Assembly: GCF_025118155.1 (NCBI RefSeq)
Contig: NW_026251393.1
Coordinates: 955,001-1,019,000, forward strand
Direction: 5' to 3'
From: Cokeromyces recurvatus
Lineage: Eukaryota > Mucoromycota > Mucoromycetes > Mucorales > Mucoraceae
Length of the DNA stretch: 64,000 nt
The notes under the pieces were generated by a model. That model searched no databases and had not been told where the DNA came from. It was given only the letters and a program-made list of their open reading frames with translations. The position numbers and the translations under genes are program-made. Positions 24,147-36,246 of the stretch are shown here, piece after piece (position 1 is the stretch's first letter; the number at the start of each line of letters is the position of its first letter).

Positions 24147-25977
24147 TACTGTATCTACACTTTGCATATACTCCACCGTCATGGCAAGTGGCTCAAGTGA
24201 TACCTATTCATAAAAAAAGATAACGCAACTGTCCCGGCCAACTACCATCCCATTAGCCTCACATCTATCTTTTGCAAGCTTTTTGAAAAATGCATTTACA
24301 ATGAACTGATAACTACTAGCCCTTCCCTAGATATTGCGCAAGGTAGATTTCGTGAAGCTCGAAGCTCCCTTGACCAAGTCCTATGTCTTACTGAACTCTG
24401 TACCATCCTACGATGTTATCATCGATTTACTCCAACTCTGATCTTCCTCGACATCAAATCAACTTATGACACTGTTGACCGATCCTATATATGGCAAAAC
24501 TTCAACCTTTTGCACCAACACCATTGCTTGGTATTTTACAGAATTTATTTGATGATGTACAGATTGAAGTTTTACTCGATAATGCGGTATCTTCTCGGTT
24601 CTTTCCGGCCACAGGTGTGTTACAAGGCTCCATACTATCCCCATTTTTGTATTCTATCTACATTAATGATCTACCTGAACTTCTAAGACCATAGCATGCA
24701 ACCTCCGATGCCTTCTCTGATGCCACCCAATCTGCTACAAAGATCACATCTCTCCTTTACGCAGATGATGTCGTCCTAATCGCCCCAGCAGCTAAAATGC
24801 ACTCACTCTTGCGAAGCTGTGAGGAATATAGCTATTATGTGGGCTACCGTTGGAGTCCATCCAAATGTGTCGTTGTTGCACCTCCCAATGATGATCACCA
24901 ATATAAACTATATAACACACCTCTACCTCGTGAACCCTCCTTTGCATACTTAGGCATTCGTATAAAAGCTGGTGGTTCTATTGATACTGCTGCTCTTATT
25001 AAACAAAACACGGCTAAAGCGCGATCTTCAATGAACCAGATAGCTGTTCTCGGTGTCAACTCAAAAGGTTTCAGCCGTCTCCTTGCAGTTCATTTTTATG
25101 TCCAGATGATCAGATCACAACTGGAATACGGCCTTGCCATCGCTGCGCTCAACGGTTCTCACTTTAAGCAACTAGAAGCCTGCTAAAATGAATGTCTTCG
25201 TCGCATATTTGGCGCCTCCCTGCGATCCTCTACTAAAGTGGTGCTTCACATGATCCATCAACCGTCGATGATGAACCGATCCATAATACTCCAAACAAAA
25301 TACCTAGTACGATCCATGAATTTACCTGGTGATACTCTGCTCTCCAAATTACTATCCCACTTGGAGACTTCTGCAAGTCACTTACAATGGTACAAACTGA
25401 CCAAGAACTCTTTATGGAGAGAACGCACCCGCAATTTGGATGACCTTACCAAAAGCAAGTTTAAGAGACTACAGCACGGCTTTCTACAACAATACCATGA
25501 AACACTTTGCACTGGCCCAAATACTAAGCTGCTTGCCGCCTGTCGTCCAACTCTGGCTCCAGATCCTCACCTTTGGTTGCCGATGTCCAAAACTCAGTTT
25601 AGTCAGGTTATACGTTGGCGTCTCGGATAGCTACCTGGTGGTATACCTCGTCCCTGTATATATCACCCTTTCGAACATTTTACTCGTCACCATGCCATCA
25701 TTTGTCTCCACATGCATCATCGGCTGTTATTACCGACGTCGATCGAAGATTCTCTCTCTTTCTTGCTGAATCTTTTGCCTACTAAAAAACCATCAACAGC
25801 ACACCTTGCTGCTCCTTGGACGATTTGATGGCCAACGATTTGTACAATACTACATGAGATGGATCATATCTTCCATGGAAAACTCCCTCCTGACCCTCCC
25901 ACTGATACTGGTGCTTCTCTCGTGAATTGGTTGCTCAACTAACAGTGTTCATACTCCTGCACAATCGCTGAATTTTT

Positions 25978-26018
<41 letters not shown>

Positions 26019-26160
26019 ATCAACTTTTAGACTTTTTTCATTTTCCATCTTGTCTCTTCAGAGGTTTTTTCTTTCTTATATATACTACTCGAACTGGCTC
26101 GGGCAAAATCGCAGATGAAAAATGCACTGTGCCCACCTGGCCATAATAAAAAATTAAAAA
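24147..26160 (+). mobile_element. Broken, 5'-truncated LINE with reverse transcriptase
   Basis: A non-LTR retrotransposon remnant on plus. Reading across frameshifts, the reverse transcriptase shows WQVAQVIPIHKK, an ANYHPISLTSI motif, LIFLDIKSTYDTVDRS, GVLQGSILSPFLYSIYINDLP and the catalytic YADDVVLIAP box near 24760. A stop occurs at 24692-24694 and another at 25184-25186. The C-terminal part has LRRIFGASLRSSTKVVLH and RWRLG, followed by a TAG at 25628-25630, with a Cys/His region and CLHMHHRLLLP after it. The 3' end has CTCGGGCAAAATCG, a GCAG/ATGC hairpin and an A-rich tail near 26130-26160. Its G+C content is clearly higher than the host genes. No endonuclease or ORF1 remains. It is not functional. 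Confidence 0.92.
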
Positions 26161-26812
26161 AAAAATAAATAAAATTCATATTTTAATAGTACAATTAAAG
26201 TTTATCTGGCCATTTTTATGTTTTTATGTAATACATAGTTTACTCAGAAGGACAGTATTATGTTTAATCATGGTTTATACATATATGTAGTGTCAATAAA
26301 CACTATAATTATTCTTTATAAATATTATACTACATGGCTATTTGTTACCGTAAATTATTCCTTTTTTTTACATTTTATTTCTTTTCTTTTTTTTAGTATA
26401 GCAGCAAATGGTTTATAACTACCTTTGTCCTTTTTCTATTTTTACCCCTATTGTTATACTGAATTTCCATTGAATATATCAATAATTTTAGTAAACAGAA
26501 GATACAAATCATCTAACATACATTACAGTAAACTTTGTTATAAACAAAACATATATAGAAGAAAATAAACAAACTAATTACAAGTAATATCAGTCATGTC
26601 TGCATATCGATACACATATAAAAGAATATAACTAGTTTCTAGAATATATATACACATACATATACATATATACTTTTCCTTTCTGCATATTCTTTTAGTC
26701 ATTATCTTCTCCTTATTATATAGACCTTTTTCTTTCTTTCTTTCTTTCCTTTTTTTTTTCCTTTCCTTTCTTTTTTTACATCTTATTATCTTTGTTGATA
26801 TTTAAACTATTT
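26161..26812. other. Promoter side of the orphan gene
   Basis: About 650 AT-rich bases between the LINE tail and the next ATG. A dense pyrimidine tract runs from about 26730 to 26775, a common feature upstream of starts in this window. No gene was recognised. Confidence 0.5.
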
Positions 26813-28066
26813 ATGCTAGACGCAACTGAAGTTTTAAAGCTTGAAAAAAGTAATTATGGAAGCATTTCTAATGATAAAAAATCGATATTTAATATCCTGT
26901 TGAACAAATTCATCAACAACAGAAAAAGAAAGCAGGCCAAATTAATTGAAAATAATAAGCGTCTTTCTTTACATAAATATATGCATCGTTTCAGTTCATC
27001 ATCAAGACATCTGTATTATTCTAAAGATATCATTTTTGAACGTAACAATTACAATTACAGTCAACAAAAAGAAGAAAAACTATCAAATGAAAAAGAGCAT
27101 TATGAGCAGATAGTAAATTCATATTTTTTACAAGCCAAGACACCATTAGTGAAGACTACTCAAATGTATCATCATCATTCTCCTCCATTAAAAGGAATTT
27201 TGTTAAATACTGAAATAAAACCAAAAGTACCCTTTATCGAGTCAGAAAACGGTTACTCATCATCGAGCCTCGTACAAAACTTACCTTCGGATATTTTTAG
27301 AAAATCAATTATATTGGCCACGACACTAGCTACAGCCATAGCAACCAAAACAAAAATAATACCAGATCTTTCACAATCTTATTCTCCTATGTCGCCTATG
27401 TCCATGTCAAATAGTACTGTAAATTTCAAGGACTTCTTAACAAAGGAGTCTAATACTACAACAAAGATGAATAAAAGTATATTAGAGAATGATTCTAATC
27501 TCAATCATTCTTTGATGATATCCCAATTGGAAAAAGTTCAATATTCATGGTGTAATCGTTTTGATGAAGAAATCAATATACCTTCTTTAGCTGCTACTGC
27601 TACTGCTAGTAGAATAAGTCAGTGTAACGATATGAGTTATAGTTCCATTTACAACAATAACAGTAGTATGAGTGAGTTCATGACAATAGATAATGACATG
27701 TATTATACCTTAGATAAGTGTCATTCAAAATACGAAATTTGGGATGTCGATTTTTGGAAACAACCTGCTGGAGAAACACCAAAAACGATTGAAGACTTTG
27801 CAGATATGACAAGTTCTTCCAATGAAGAAGCCAAGTCTACCTGGGTAAAAACTGTACCATCTAAACTATTATCAACAACATCAAGTCCAATGGCTATAGT
27901 AGGAGAATTACCTAATCATACATTAACAACAGATAAATTAAACCAAGAAGCGTTTCCTATCCTCTTAGAGCTGCATCCATTTTTGACTTTTAATCCAAAT
28001 TCACAAAGAAAGGAAGCACATATAAAGAAAGGCAGATTTGACATCTACCTTCAATTAAATGAATAA
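26813..28066 (+). CDS. Intronless orphan Ser/Thr/Asn-rich protein
   Basis: A single exon of 417 residues, starting at the first ATG after a pyrimidine-rich leader (MLDATEVLKL). The frame also extends upstream through a TTG, which I do not take as the start. The N-terminal 60 residues are basic (NNRKRKQAKLIENNKRLSLH). The middle is Ser/Thr/Asn-rich with an SPMSPMSMS run and an Ala/Thr patch (ILATTLATAIATKTK) too polar for a confident membrane helix. Around residues 310-345 is a conserved-looking block: YEIWDVDFWKQPAGETPKTI. The C-terminus has ILLELHPFLTFNPNSQRKEA. I do not recognise any domain. Being intronless among spliced neighbours is unusual. It is probably lineage-specific and may be largely disordered. 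Confidence 0.72.
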   Translation: MLDATEVLKLEKSNYGSISNDKKSIFNILLNKFINNRKRKQAKLIENNKRLSLHKYMHRFSSSSRHLYYSKDIIFERNNYNYSQQKEEKLSNEKEHYEQIVNSYFLQAKTPLVKTTQMYHHHSPPLKGILLNTEIKPKVPFIESENGYSSSSLVQNLPSDIFRKSIILATTLATAIATKTKIIPDLSQSYSPMSPMSMSNSTVNFKDFLTKESNTTTKMNKSILENDSNLNHSLMISQLEKVQYSWCNRFDEEINIPSLAATATASRISQCNDMSYSSIYNNNSSMSEFMTIDNDMYYTLDKCHSKYEIWDVDFWKQPAGETPKTIEDFADMTSSSNEEAKSTWVKTVPSKLLSTTSSPMAIVGELPNHTLTTDKLNQEAFPILLELHPFLTFNPNSQRKEAHIKKGRFDIYLQLNE

Positions 28067-28490
28067 TAATGCATTGTATATAATCTTTAGATACAAAAAC
28101 AAATATATTATTAAAGTCCTCGAGAATATATAAATTTAAATAGTCATAACAATAGAAGTATATGTATATAAAAGCCACTCTTCTTTCTCTCTCTCTTTTT
28201 TTTTTCTTTTTTTTTCTTTAAGCATTATATATACTGTAGTTACACGAGTGAACTTGATTTTTTTTAGTGTATGTAGACTATATCTTACATAATAGCCATA
28301 AAAAAAAATCTCGAATCCATTCAAATATTTTGTTTATTAATGTTTGCTTCTTTACAATTACTAATGGTTCCAATATACGATTTATATTAACAGCCAGAGA
28401 ATAAGTTAGCTTTAAAGTCTTTTATTTGAAGTAACGTCTTGATTGAAAAAAAAAATAAAATAAAATAAAATAAATAATTTCTATATAACC
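28067..28490. other. Convergent 3' spacer
   Basis: About 420 AT-rich bases between two convergent stops. It contains T-rich tracts near 28190-28220 and an AAAAT run near 28446-28475. It should hold both 3' UTRs; nothing else was seen. Confidence 0.5.
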
Positions 28491-29129
28491 TTATTGATAT
28501 CCTGTACTACCAAATCCACCAGCACCACGATCTGTTTCTTCTAATGACTAATAGATAATTGTTAATCATTCTACTCTGTGTTATACCATCCATATTTATT
28601 CTGCTACTTACGTCTACTTCTACAATTTCAGGTGTTGAAATCTTTTCAATAATTAATTGTGCAATTCTATCACCACGATTAACTAGAAATAAAAATCTTT
28701 AGATACATGGATGTATATATGAGTATATATATAAATATTTGTATATATTACCTTTGTACTCAGTTTGACTAAAATTGAACATCAAGACACCAAGAGGACC
28801 ACGATAATCAGCATCAATAACTCCAGCACCTGTATCTAAATGATGCTTGGATGCTAAACCAGAGCGAGGAGCAACACGACCATAATGTCCAACAGGAATA
28901 GCAAGTGAAATATCAGTGGCAACAATAGCTTTACCTTGAGCAGGAATTACAATATCATGTGCACTACAAAGAGGTGTTGTGTTAGTTATATTATTAGGCC
29001 TTTGCTTTCTTTATCATTTTACCAATAGAGATCATAACCAGCTGAATGCTCAGTTCCTCTGGTAGGAATTTTAGCATGTTCTGAAAGGCGTTTGATTAAA
29101 AGTTTACTGGTATTTGATGGAGCAGGCAT
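28491..29129 (-). CDS. dut1: dUTP diphosphatase (dUTPase)
   Basis: Four exons (29023-29129, 28752-28963, 28612-28682, 28491-28547) give 148 residues, the normal length for a homotrimeric dUTPase. All five family motifs are present in order: GTEHSAGYDLY, VAPRSGLASKH, GAGVIDADYRGPLGV, NRGDRIAQLIIEK and the C-terminal GAGGFGSTG flap that closes over the active site. The Asp of GVIDADYRG is the catalytic base position, and RSGL binds the phosphates. The enzyme hydrolyses dUTP to dUMP and pyrophosphate, which keeps uracil out of DNA and supplies dTMP synthesis. Exon joins rebuild motifs exactly, so the model is firm. No organelle signal is obvious at the N-terminus. Confidence 0.97.
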
Positions 29130-29859
29130 TAAGATATTTTTAATTAAAAGAGAGAGAGAAAAAAAAAACACGTAAAAATAAAATATTTTTTTCCAAAAAA
29201 AAAAAAGGGGGAGGCGCGTTTGTGACGATTGTTTTGTTTTATATACACATAAAATAAATGAAATTAAGTTTCTTAAAAACAAAAAATGAATACATGTATT
29301 ATACTTTTTTAATAGACAATTGATAGTTTCTGAAGCTTAAGCATATACTGAATCCAGAATAAATATATGAGTTATTTCTGTAGTTTTTGTTATTCAAGTC
29401 TTAATCGTATGAGATTGAATACAGCTTTTAGAGACGATAGAAGAATGTTTAACAAAAAAAAAAAAAAAAAAAAAAAAACTCGCCAATAAATTATTAATTT
29501 ACTAGAACCTAATAGTATATCAGCTTATAAAGGATGCCATTGAAGCTTTCCGGGAAATAATGAATAATATACAACCATAAGAATCGAAGCTTTCTTTTTT
29601 GGTAATTGATTGCATTAATTTTGGTTTATAATAAAAGTAATAAATAAGATGGCAAATACGATGTTGAAGAATAACGCAAAATGTGTGTGTTGAACTAATT
29701 TAAATTATCAGATAAGGTTGGTTTAGAAAAAAAAAGTATTTGTTAATAGTAAAAGTACTGCAGAAAAAAATTTTGATATCAAAGCAGAGAAAAGAAAACC
29801 TTGCCCAAGAAAGTTAATTTACTTTACCCGAAAAATAAAATAAAATAATGACCAGGTTT

Positions 29860-29894
<35 letters not shown>

Positions 29895-29989
29895 GGAAGA
29901 AAATTAAATCCTTAGATTATTAATACAATTGACACTACGCATCATTCATTTACATTTACTTTTATATTATCTTTTTATTCTCGATTTTA
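29130..29989. other. Divergent promoter region (dUTPase and carrier)
   Basis: About 860 bases separate the two divergent start codons and must carry both promoters. A GC-rich patch (GGGGGAGGCGCG) sits near 29207-29218, close to the dUTPase start; this resembles a cell-cycle (MluI/E2F-like) context but is not an exact site. Long A runs occur near 29454-29478 and 29861-29890. Confidence 0.5.
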
Positions 29990-31221
29990 ATGAATGATCC
30001 AATAAATGTACCTTCTTCTCCTCAAGTTGAATTAAACATTGAAAATAATGCAAGCCAAAATCATAAATTATTAACAACAACAAAAAAAAATTCATCGTCC
30101 CTTGAAAAGATCGTTTCAGCTTTTACAGGCGCTATTATTACTATGACGTTCAGTAAAATAATAATAATAAAACTTGTTTTTAGTTTTATATACCAGTATA
30201 TTAATATTATTATTATTATTATTTTAATAGTGAATCCATTAGACGTTGTTAAAACTAGACTTCAAGAAACTACAAAAAATGGGAAAACTGAATATAAAGG
30301 AACAATTGTAAATATATTGATAATAGAAACTATTTGCATTACATATTTTGTCTAACTATATGGATATACTAGGACTGCCTTTCGAAAATATTTAGAAATG
30401 AAGGTACTTTTGCATTATGGAGAGGATTGATACCAGGATTAGTAATGGCATTACCATCGACGGCTATTTATTTCGTCGGTTATGATTATATTCGAGATCA
30501 CATAAAGAATTCTCGATTTGAATATACAACTTTAGACATTTATTCACCTTTATGGGCTGGAGGATTAGCAAGAAGTAGGTTCAAGAATAAACATTAAATT
30601 GTTATTATTTAATGGTACTAATGTAATGTAATTTATAGCAATGGCAGCATTAGTCGTATCACCACTTGAATTGTTTAGAACTCGTATGCAATCAAAAGAA
30701 GGCATTCATGGTTTCTCAGGTAAATAAATATGCGCATAGATAATTTAAAAGTTGCTATATAATTAACATAAAAAAAATTAGATGTTTGGTTGGGTGTTAA
30801 AAGGATGGTTCATTTGGAAGGACCACAAGCATTATGGCGAGGTTTATTACCTACAATGTTAAGAGATGTACCTTTCTCAGCTGTCTATTGGATGGGATAT
30901 GAAAAGATTAAACATCAACTAATCTTGGACAATAGTAATCAAAGTCATTTTCAAATAGCCTTTATTTCAGGGGCCACATCAGGTATGATGGCAGCTATCA
31001 TTACAACCCCATTTGATGTAATCAAGACACAACGTCAAGTGAGTTCAGGAGCCGATGAAGCTAAGCTAAATAATATTCTAAAAAATATCATTTTAAAAGA
31101 TGGTTTATCTGGATTCTTTAAAGGAGTTGTACCCCGAGTAGCGAAAGTAGCACCTGGATGTGCTATCATGATTTCTAGTTATGAAATGGGCAAACATTTT
31201 TTTTCAAGTCGTAGATTGTAA
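29990..31221 (+). CDS. Mitochondrial carrier, Mtm1/SLC25A39-40 type
   Basis: Five exons (29990-30152, 30231-30307, 30373-30574, 30639-30719, 30782-31221) give 320 residues. Three carrier repeats are visible. Repeat 1 has the signature MNPLDVVKTRLQ across the first splice, repeat 2 has VSPLELFRTRMQ, and repeat 3 has TTPFDVIKTQRQ. Each is followed by the typical LWRGL or FFKGVVPR helix element. The third signature with Gln-Arg-Gln and the non-charged second signature fit the Mtm1/SLC25A39-40 branch. Mtm1 was first linked to manganese loading of mitochondrial superoxide dismutase and later to glutathione and pyridoxal-phosphate supply; the true substrate is not settled. Location would be the inner mitochondrial membrane. 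The N-terminal 35 residues are polar and not conserved. Confidence 0.9.
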
Positions 31222-31308
31222 TTGTAATATTTATTATAAGAAACATAGAGATAAACTTTTCTTTTGTATACATCCTTTACTATTTAATTTATATAATCAT
31301 CTTATTTC

Positions 31309-32124
31309 TTATGTTTTTTGTTTTTTGATGAAGTTTTTTCTACAGTATAAAATAATTAGATTAATCAGCATTATCCTTTCAACAAATTGATTCAAAATTT
31401 TACTTTTACTAAAAACATTCATCTTTCTATTCTTTTCTTTTTGACTTATTTCACCTTCTTCTTCTTCTTCTTCTTCAGATGAACTACTACTACTACTATC
31501 GTCTACTTTTCTTTTTTTCTGTTTGTTTTCAGATTCGACATTTACTTTGCTTTCATTAATTGCTGATTTAATAAAACGAGCTGCTGCATCCTTATCAACT
31601 TTCATAGTAGCTATTATAAACGTATATGTACGTTAATTTGTTATTCAGCATTATCGCTATGTTTAAATAAAAACTTACGCTTTTCTTCTTTTCCTTGGGC
31701 TTTTTTTAGCTTTTTAATATAAGTTTGAACACGGACCTAAAGTAGATTATTATTTAATTAACTAGTTTTTTTTTTTTTTTTTTTTTTTGCCAGATCTACA
31801 AAACGCTAATTTACCAATTCATTCATTACTTCATGTTTTTGAGGATCTGATCCTTGTGTCCTTAAATAGACTATAATAAAAGTTTTATATTAATTTTTTC
31901 TTGGTTATTCAAGATGAATATGTTTCGTACATACTGTAAAATAAAGTATTTAAGCTATAGGTTAATAATACTTCTAATTCATAACGTTGCGTTACAGGTA
32001 ACTTGGTATATATTTCATTCAAAGGTTTTTGTAAGAGTGGTTGTAAATGATTTTTAACAACTTGAAGACGAGCTTTTAAAGCGCGGACCGCTTTCTTTGG
32101 TATCTCTGGTTGCACTGCCTCCAT
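31309..32124 (-). CDS. C1D/Rrp47-type exosome cofactor
   Basis: Four exons (31935-32124, 31815-31870, 31679-31736, 31309-31610) give 201 residues. The Sas10/C1D domain covers residues about 8-105. It contains LLQKPLNEIYTKLPVTQRYE, LLTYSLNTLFYIYLRTQGSD and HEVMNELVRVQTYIKKLKKA. The repeated Leu/Tyr pattern of this helical bundle binds the Rrp6 PMC2NT domain. The C-terminal half has VDKDAAARFIKSAI, a Ser run, a Glu run and basic patches, matching the Lys-rich RNA-binding tail of Rrp47. The protein would help the nuclear exosome process rRNA and snoRNA ends. The frame continues past the acidic region to a stop 87 bases from the carrier's stop; the last 30 residues are AT-driven and could be misassigned. 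Confidence 0.88.
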
Positions 32125-32431
32125 TATTTTAGAAAAGAAAAAATTAAAAAATTAAAAAAATATGCTTTGATTTTCTGCCTTTTTTTTTTTATTATTATTA
32201 TTGCAACAAAAGGGCTTAGCATTGATTTTAATCACCGAATTAAGCAAATATGTGATAGGTTTTCCTTAAAAATAAAAAATCTCAATTATAAGCTGGTAGG
32301 TATAATGCATATCATAAGTTGATATTGTAACTAAAAACAAAAATGAAAGCAATCAGTAAATTTCTTCTAATATTTGAAGGCAGTATTTATGAAAGGATAT
32401 GAGTATGATATATGCGTTATTGAGGAATTAG

Positions 32432-32487
32432 TAAAAAATAAAAATAAAAATAAAAATAAAAATAAAAATAAAAATAAAAATAAAAAA
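32432..32487. repeat. AAAAAT hexamer tandem repeat
   Basis: About nine copies of an AAAAAT unit in a row, nearly perfect, in intergenic DNA. A simple microsatellite; no function inferred. Confidence 0.9.
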
Positions 32488-32889
32488 AGGTCAGGTGTAG
32501 TGATAAGATAAAAGCAGTGCAGTATTACCTTCAAAGTGTGAAATCATCGATAATTATTAGTAGTACACTTTTGTCTGCATTTCAGTTGATTCTAGGGACT
32601 TCTGTGACTCTAGTTCTGGAACCTCTAAATTTGATTGAATCTTTTCCGAATATTTCGTTATCAAAAGAGACGATGAGTAACTTATCCTTATGATGCTCAA
32701 ATTTCTTTGGTTTCCAGGATTCATTCACTATTATATTAAACATCAGACTAACATACCAACCATTGTTCTGTTTGTAAACTTTACCTTGTTAAATATTCCT
32801 AGTTCAGCTTCATATGTAATTGGTAAATTGATACAAGAAAAGGACAAATGACTGTTTGGATTAATTGCTGTAAATCTTTACTTCAGTAA

Positions 32890-33010
32890 AGACACGGGGC
32901 ATAAAGAAAATAAACGAGGAAGCACTCGCTGTTGCTATGCTCTTCAATACATGACGTGTTTTCACTGTTAGCTTTTTATTGTATTTTATTTTTAACATAC
33001 ACGATCTAGA
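32890..33010 (+). repeat. Decayed interspersed repeat, copy A
   Basis: From ATGCTCTTCAATACATGACG onward this segment matches, with many substitutions, the minus strand of 48230-48330 (ATGCTCTTCAATATATGGCG there). The alignable core is roughly 100 bases. The family is not recognised. Copy B keeps a short open frame (see its entry), so the pair probably descends from a coding element. Confidence 0.6.
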
Positions 33011-34251
33011 ATGTTACTCTTTTTCTTTTATATATGTCTAAACACTATTTTTATTTCTTTTTAAATTTGTATTGTTTGTTGGTTTCTCTTTTCTTTTTTG
33101 TTTTTTTTTTAACTAGTGTCAATCTCACTCAAAAATACTATAGTTAAGTATTTGCTTTCTATTTTTTTTTCCTCTTAAGTTTATTAAGGATTTTTTTAAT
33201 ATTTTTATTGTTATTTTTTTTTAAAAAAAGAACTTCCCCGAGCAATTTTGATTTTTATATGTACCTTATCAGTGTGCTCATTGGGTTTGAAGTTTATTAC
33301 TAATAAAAATATATATTTTAAACATTGTTAAGCATTTTGTTTCGGGAAATTATTTTTTTTTCCTCCTTACTAAACTTCTTGTTTCATTCATCACCCTTTT
33401 TGACAGGAACATTCACTTTTATTGTCAAAGAATAGATAATGTAATATATCTAGTTTTGATTGTCAAAGGTAGTAAATTTTGGCCTCTCAGATAAAATATT
33501 CTATTGCGTATATCTTTATAAAGCCCTAACTTTATAACGTGATAAGGAAACATACAATATTCATATCAAGGCACTTTAAACAGTAATTTGAAAAATTTTG
33601 TGTTATTGTTAATTTTTTTTTTCTTTTATGCCACTACTATATTGTCTTTCCCCCCCTTTTTTTTGTGTGTGTGTTAATTGGATCAAATTTACACTTGTAA
33701 CTTAATTCTTCTATGGCTTCCACGTGGCAATACCTACTTAAATCTTATAGAAAATTGTAACATGGCAGTTATTGCTCGTTGAGTTTGAGTTCACGTTGAC
33801 AATTAGTATTGATTGTGCTATAAATGCACAGGTATCAATAGTTAGAGTTGCAGTAAAATAGAGACACCTGGTTATTTCAAATATTATTATCATTTCAGAT
33901 TAATATTTTTACATGAGTTCATAAAGATAGAATCATGTCATTTAGCTTCAAACTATACACATTAAAGGCTATCTTTATTGTAACTTAAAAGCTCCTGGAG
34001 TAGAATAATGATAAGTTTATGTCAAATAGTATATGTTAAATTATACATAGTGCACAAATAATATTATTACTTCTCATCATCATAATTACTATGAACAGCT
34101 GACAATAAAAAAAAAACGGATGAATTGTGTGACTTAACTTTTTTTTCGCACGAGATGAGGATTTCACTAGATTAAAAAGGTTCATTATACAGGTAGATTT
34201 TTTTTTTCTGTTTTTCTACCTTTTTTTTTAATTTTTTTATTACACATAAAA

Positions 34252-36100
34252 ATGGACCAATTTTTGGAATACGTTGAAAAGCATCAAAACGACTTTGTTG
34301 AAAGACTTCGTAAAGCTGTTGCAATCCCTAGGTAAGAGCTACAAAGTGATAAAAAAAAAAGAAAGAAAGGAGTTTACGAATTTCTCGCACGTTTATTTTT
34401 AGTGTAAGTGGCGATCCTTCTCATCGTCCTGATGTTTTCCGTATGTCTGAATTCTTGGTCTCTGAACTTAAGGCCTTGGGAGCTTCTGTTGAAACTCGTG
34501 ATCTCGGTAAGCAAGACTGGCATGGACAAACCTTGGACTTGCCTCCTATTGTTCTTGCTACTGTTGGTAACGATCCTTCCAAAAAGACAATCCTTGTCTA
34601 TGGTCACTATGATGTTCAACCTGTAAAGTATAATATATATATATACTAAGATCGTTTTTAAACTTTAATATATTTATTTATGCTTGTATGTTGATAGGCA
34701 CTTATTGAGGATGGCTGGAATACAAACCCCTTTGAATTAGTCGAAGATGATCAAAACCGCTTGATTGGTCGTGGTGCCACTGATGATAAGGGACCTGTTT
34801 TAGGATGGATTAATGTTGTTGAAGCTCATAAAGCCCTTGGCATTGAATTACCTGTTAATCTCAAGTTCTGTCTTGAAGGTATGGAAGAATCTGGCTCAGA
34901 AGGTTTAGATAGCCTCATCTTTGAAGAAGCTGACAAATACTTTAATGATGTTGATGCTGTTTGTATTTCTGATAATTACTGGCTTGGTACCACTAAGCCC
35001 TGTTTAACTTATGGTCTTCGTGGTGTCTCTTATTTCCACATGAAGGTGAAAGGACCTGTAAGTATATCAATGTGTATGTGTACAAGTGCTTTGTACGAGT
35101 CATTTGTTCATTTTATTATTAGCGTGCTGATCTTCATTCGGGTGTATTTGGTGGTACTGTTCATGAACCTATGACTGACCTTATTAGTCTTATGAGTAAA
35201 CTTGTTGATCAAAACGGTAAAATCCTTGTTCCTGGTATTTATGAACAAGTCCGTGCTTTATCTCGTAAGTTTAACTTGAATTTTTTTTTTTAAAAAATTG
35301 TAATATTCGCATTTTAAAATAGAATTATTATTTAGCTGAGGAGGAAAAGACATATGATAACTTGGACTTCAAGATGGAAGAACTTTATGATGCAGTTGGT
35401 AATAAGATTAATATTCATGACTCCGTTCGTAAGACTCTTCAAGCTCGTTGGAGAAATCCTTCTCTTTCTCTTCACGGTATTGAAGGTGCCTTCTATAATC
35501 CTGGTGATAAGACCGTTATTCCTGCTTGTGTTACTGGTAAATTCTCTATTCGTACTGTACCTGATATGGAGCCTAAAGAGATTTCTGCTTTGGTCGTCAA
35601 ATACTGTCAAGATGAATTTGCCAAATTGGGTTCAAAGAATAGCTTAGAAGTTCAATGTACTCATGATGGTAACTACTGGCTCTCTAGTCCTGAACATCCT
35701 AACTATGGTAAAGTATTATTTTAAAAATAATAGTAGTATCAACAGTAAACAAATTAATTTTTTTTTCTTTTTGTTTTCGTTTCTAGTTGCCGCTGCTAAA
35801 GCCGTTGAAACTGTTTATAACGTCAAACCAGATTTGACACGTGAAGGTGGTTCTATTCCCGTTACTTTATCTTTCCAAGATGCTCTTAAGAAGAATGTCT
35901 TGTTGTTGCCAATGGGTCGTGGTGATGATGTAAGCTTATTGTATTGTATTGTATTGTATGATATGATATATTAATTTTTATCTATTTTTTTTTTATAGGG
36001 TGCTCACTCTATTAATGAGAAATTGGATAGATCCAATTACATTAAGGGTACTCAATTGTTAGGTGCCTATTTGTATGAAGTTTCTAAAATTCAATTGTAA
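34252..36100 (+). CDS. dug1: Cys-Gly metallodipeptidase, M20 family (Dug1/CNDP2 type)
   Basis: Seven exons (34252-34331, 34403-34622, 34698-35057, 35123-35264, 35336-35707, 35787-35929, 35999-36100) give 472 residues, close to human CNDP2 and yeast Dug1. Metal ligands are in YGHYDVQP (His, Asp), RGATDDKGP (the bridging Asp), [10 protein letters not shown] (catalytic Glu and ligand Glu) and the C-terminal DGAHSINEK (His). [11 protein letters not shown] and the [12 protein letters not shown] lid-domain motif are also present. The enzyme cleaves Cys-Gly and related dipeptides with two metal ions in the cytosol. In yeast it works with Dug2-Dug3 to degrade glutathione. Neither partner lies in this window. 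Every splice junction falls in a conserved motif and restores it, so the model is firm. Confidence 0.97.
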
Positions 36101-36212
36101 TTTCATAAATAAATATATTATATAATACTTTAATAACTTTCTTCTTCATTAATACATGTGTCTAAACAATCATTTTTTATTTTTGAACCTACCCCCCCAA
36201 AAAAAAAAAAAA

Positions 36213-36246
36213 TGGGTACAACAAGATATTAATTATATCAAAATTG
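36213..36246 (+). repeat. Diverged terminus of the 687-bp repeat family
   Basis: GGGTACAACAAGATATTAAT and the following ATATCAAAATTG match the end of the 687-bp repeats at 38.5-39.2 and 47.4-48.1 kb, with a few changes. Similarity stops after about 34 bases. The orientation is the same as the copy at 47392 and opposite to that at 38549. Confidence 0.7.

Larger units (their letters stand above)
32125..34251. other. Gene-free 2.1-kb region with repeat relics
   Basis: No gene is supported. The region includes a 6-bp tandem repeat (separate entry), a decayed repeat shared with 48.2-48.3 kb (separate entry) and, near 33229-33290, a LINE-like 3' end (GAGCAATTTTGAT, then GTGCTCATTGGG). The final 150 bases before 34252 are pyrimidine-rich and should contain the dipeptidase promoter. 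Confidence 0.5.

Noticed and set aside
26792..26812. Upstream TTG as start of the orphan gene
   Set aside because: An ATG follows seven codons later directly after the pyrimidine leader, and fungal nuclear genes rarely start at TTG.
32440..32490. CRISPR-like regular array
   Set aside because: The units are a 6-bp microsatellite without spacers, and the genome is eukaryotic.
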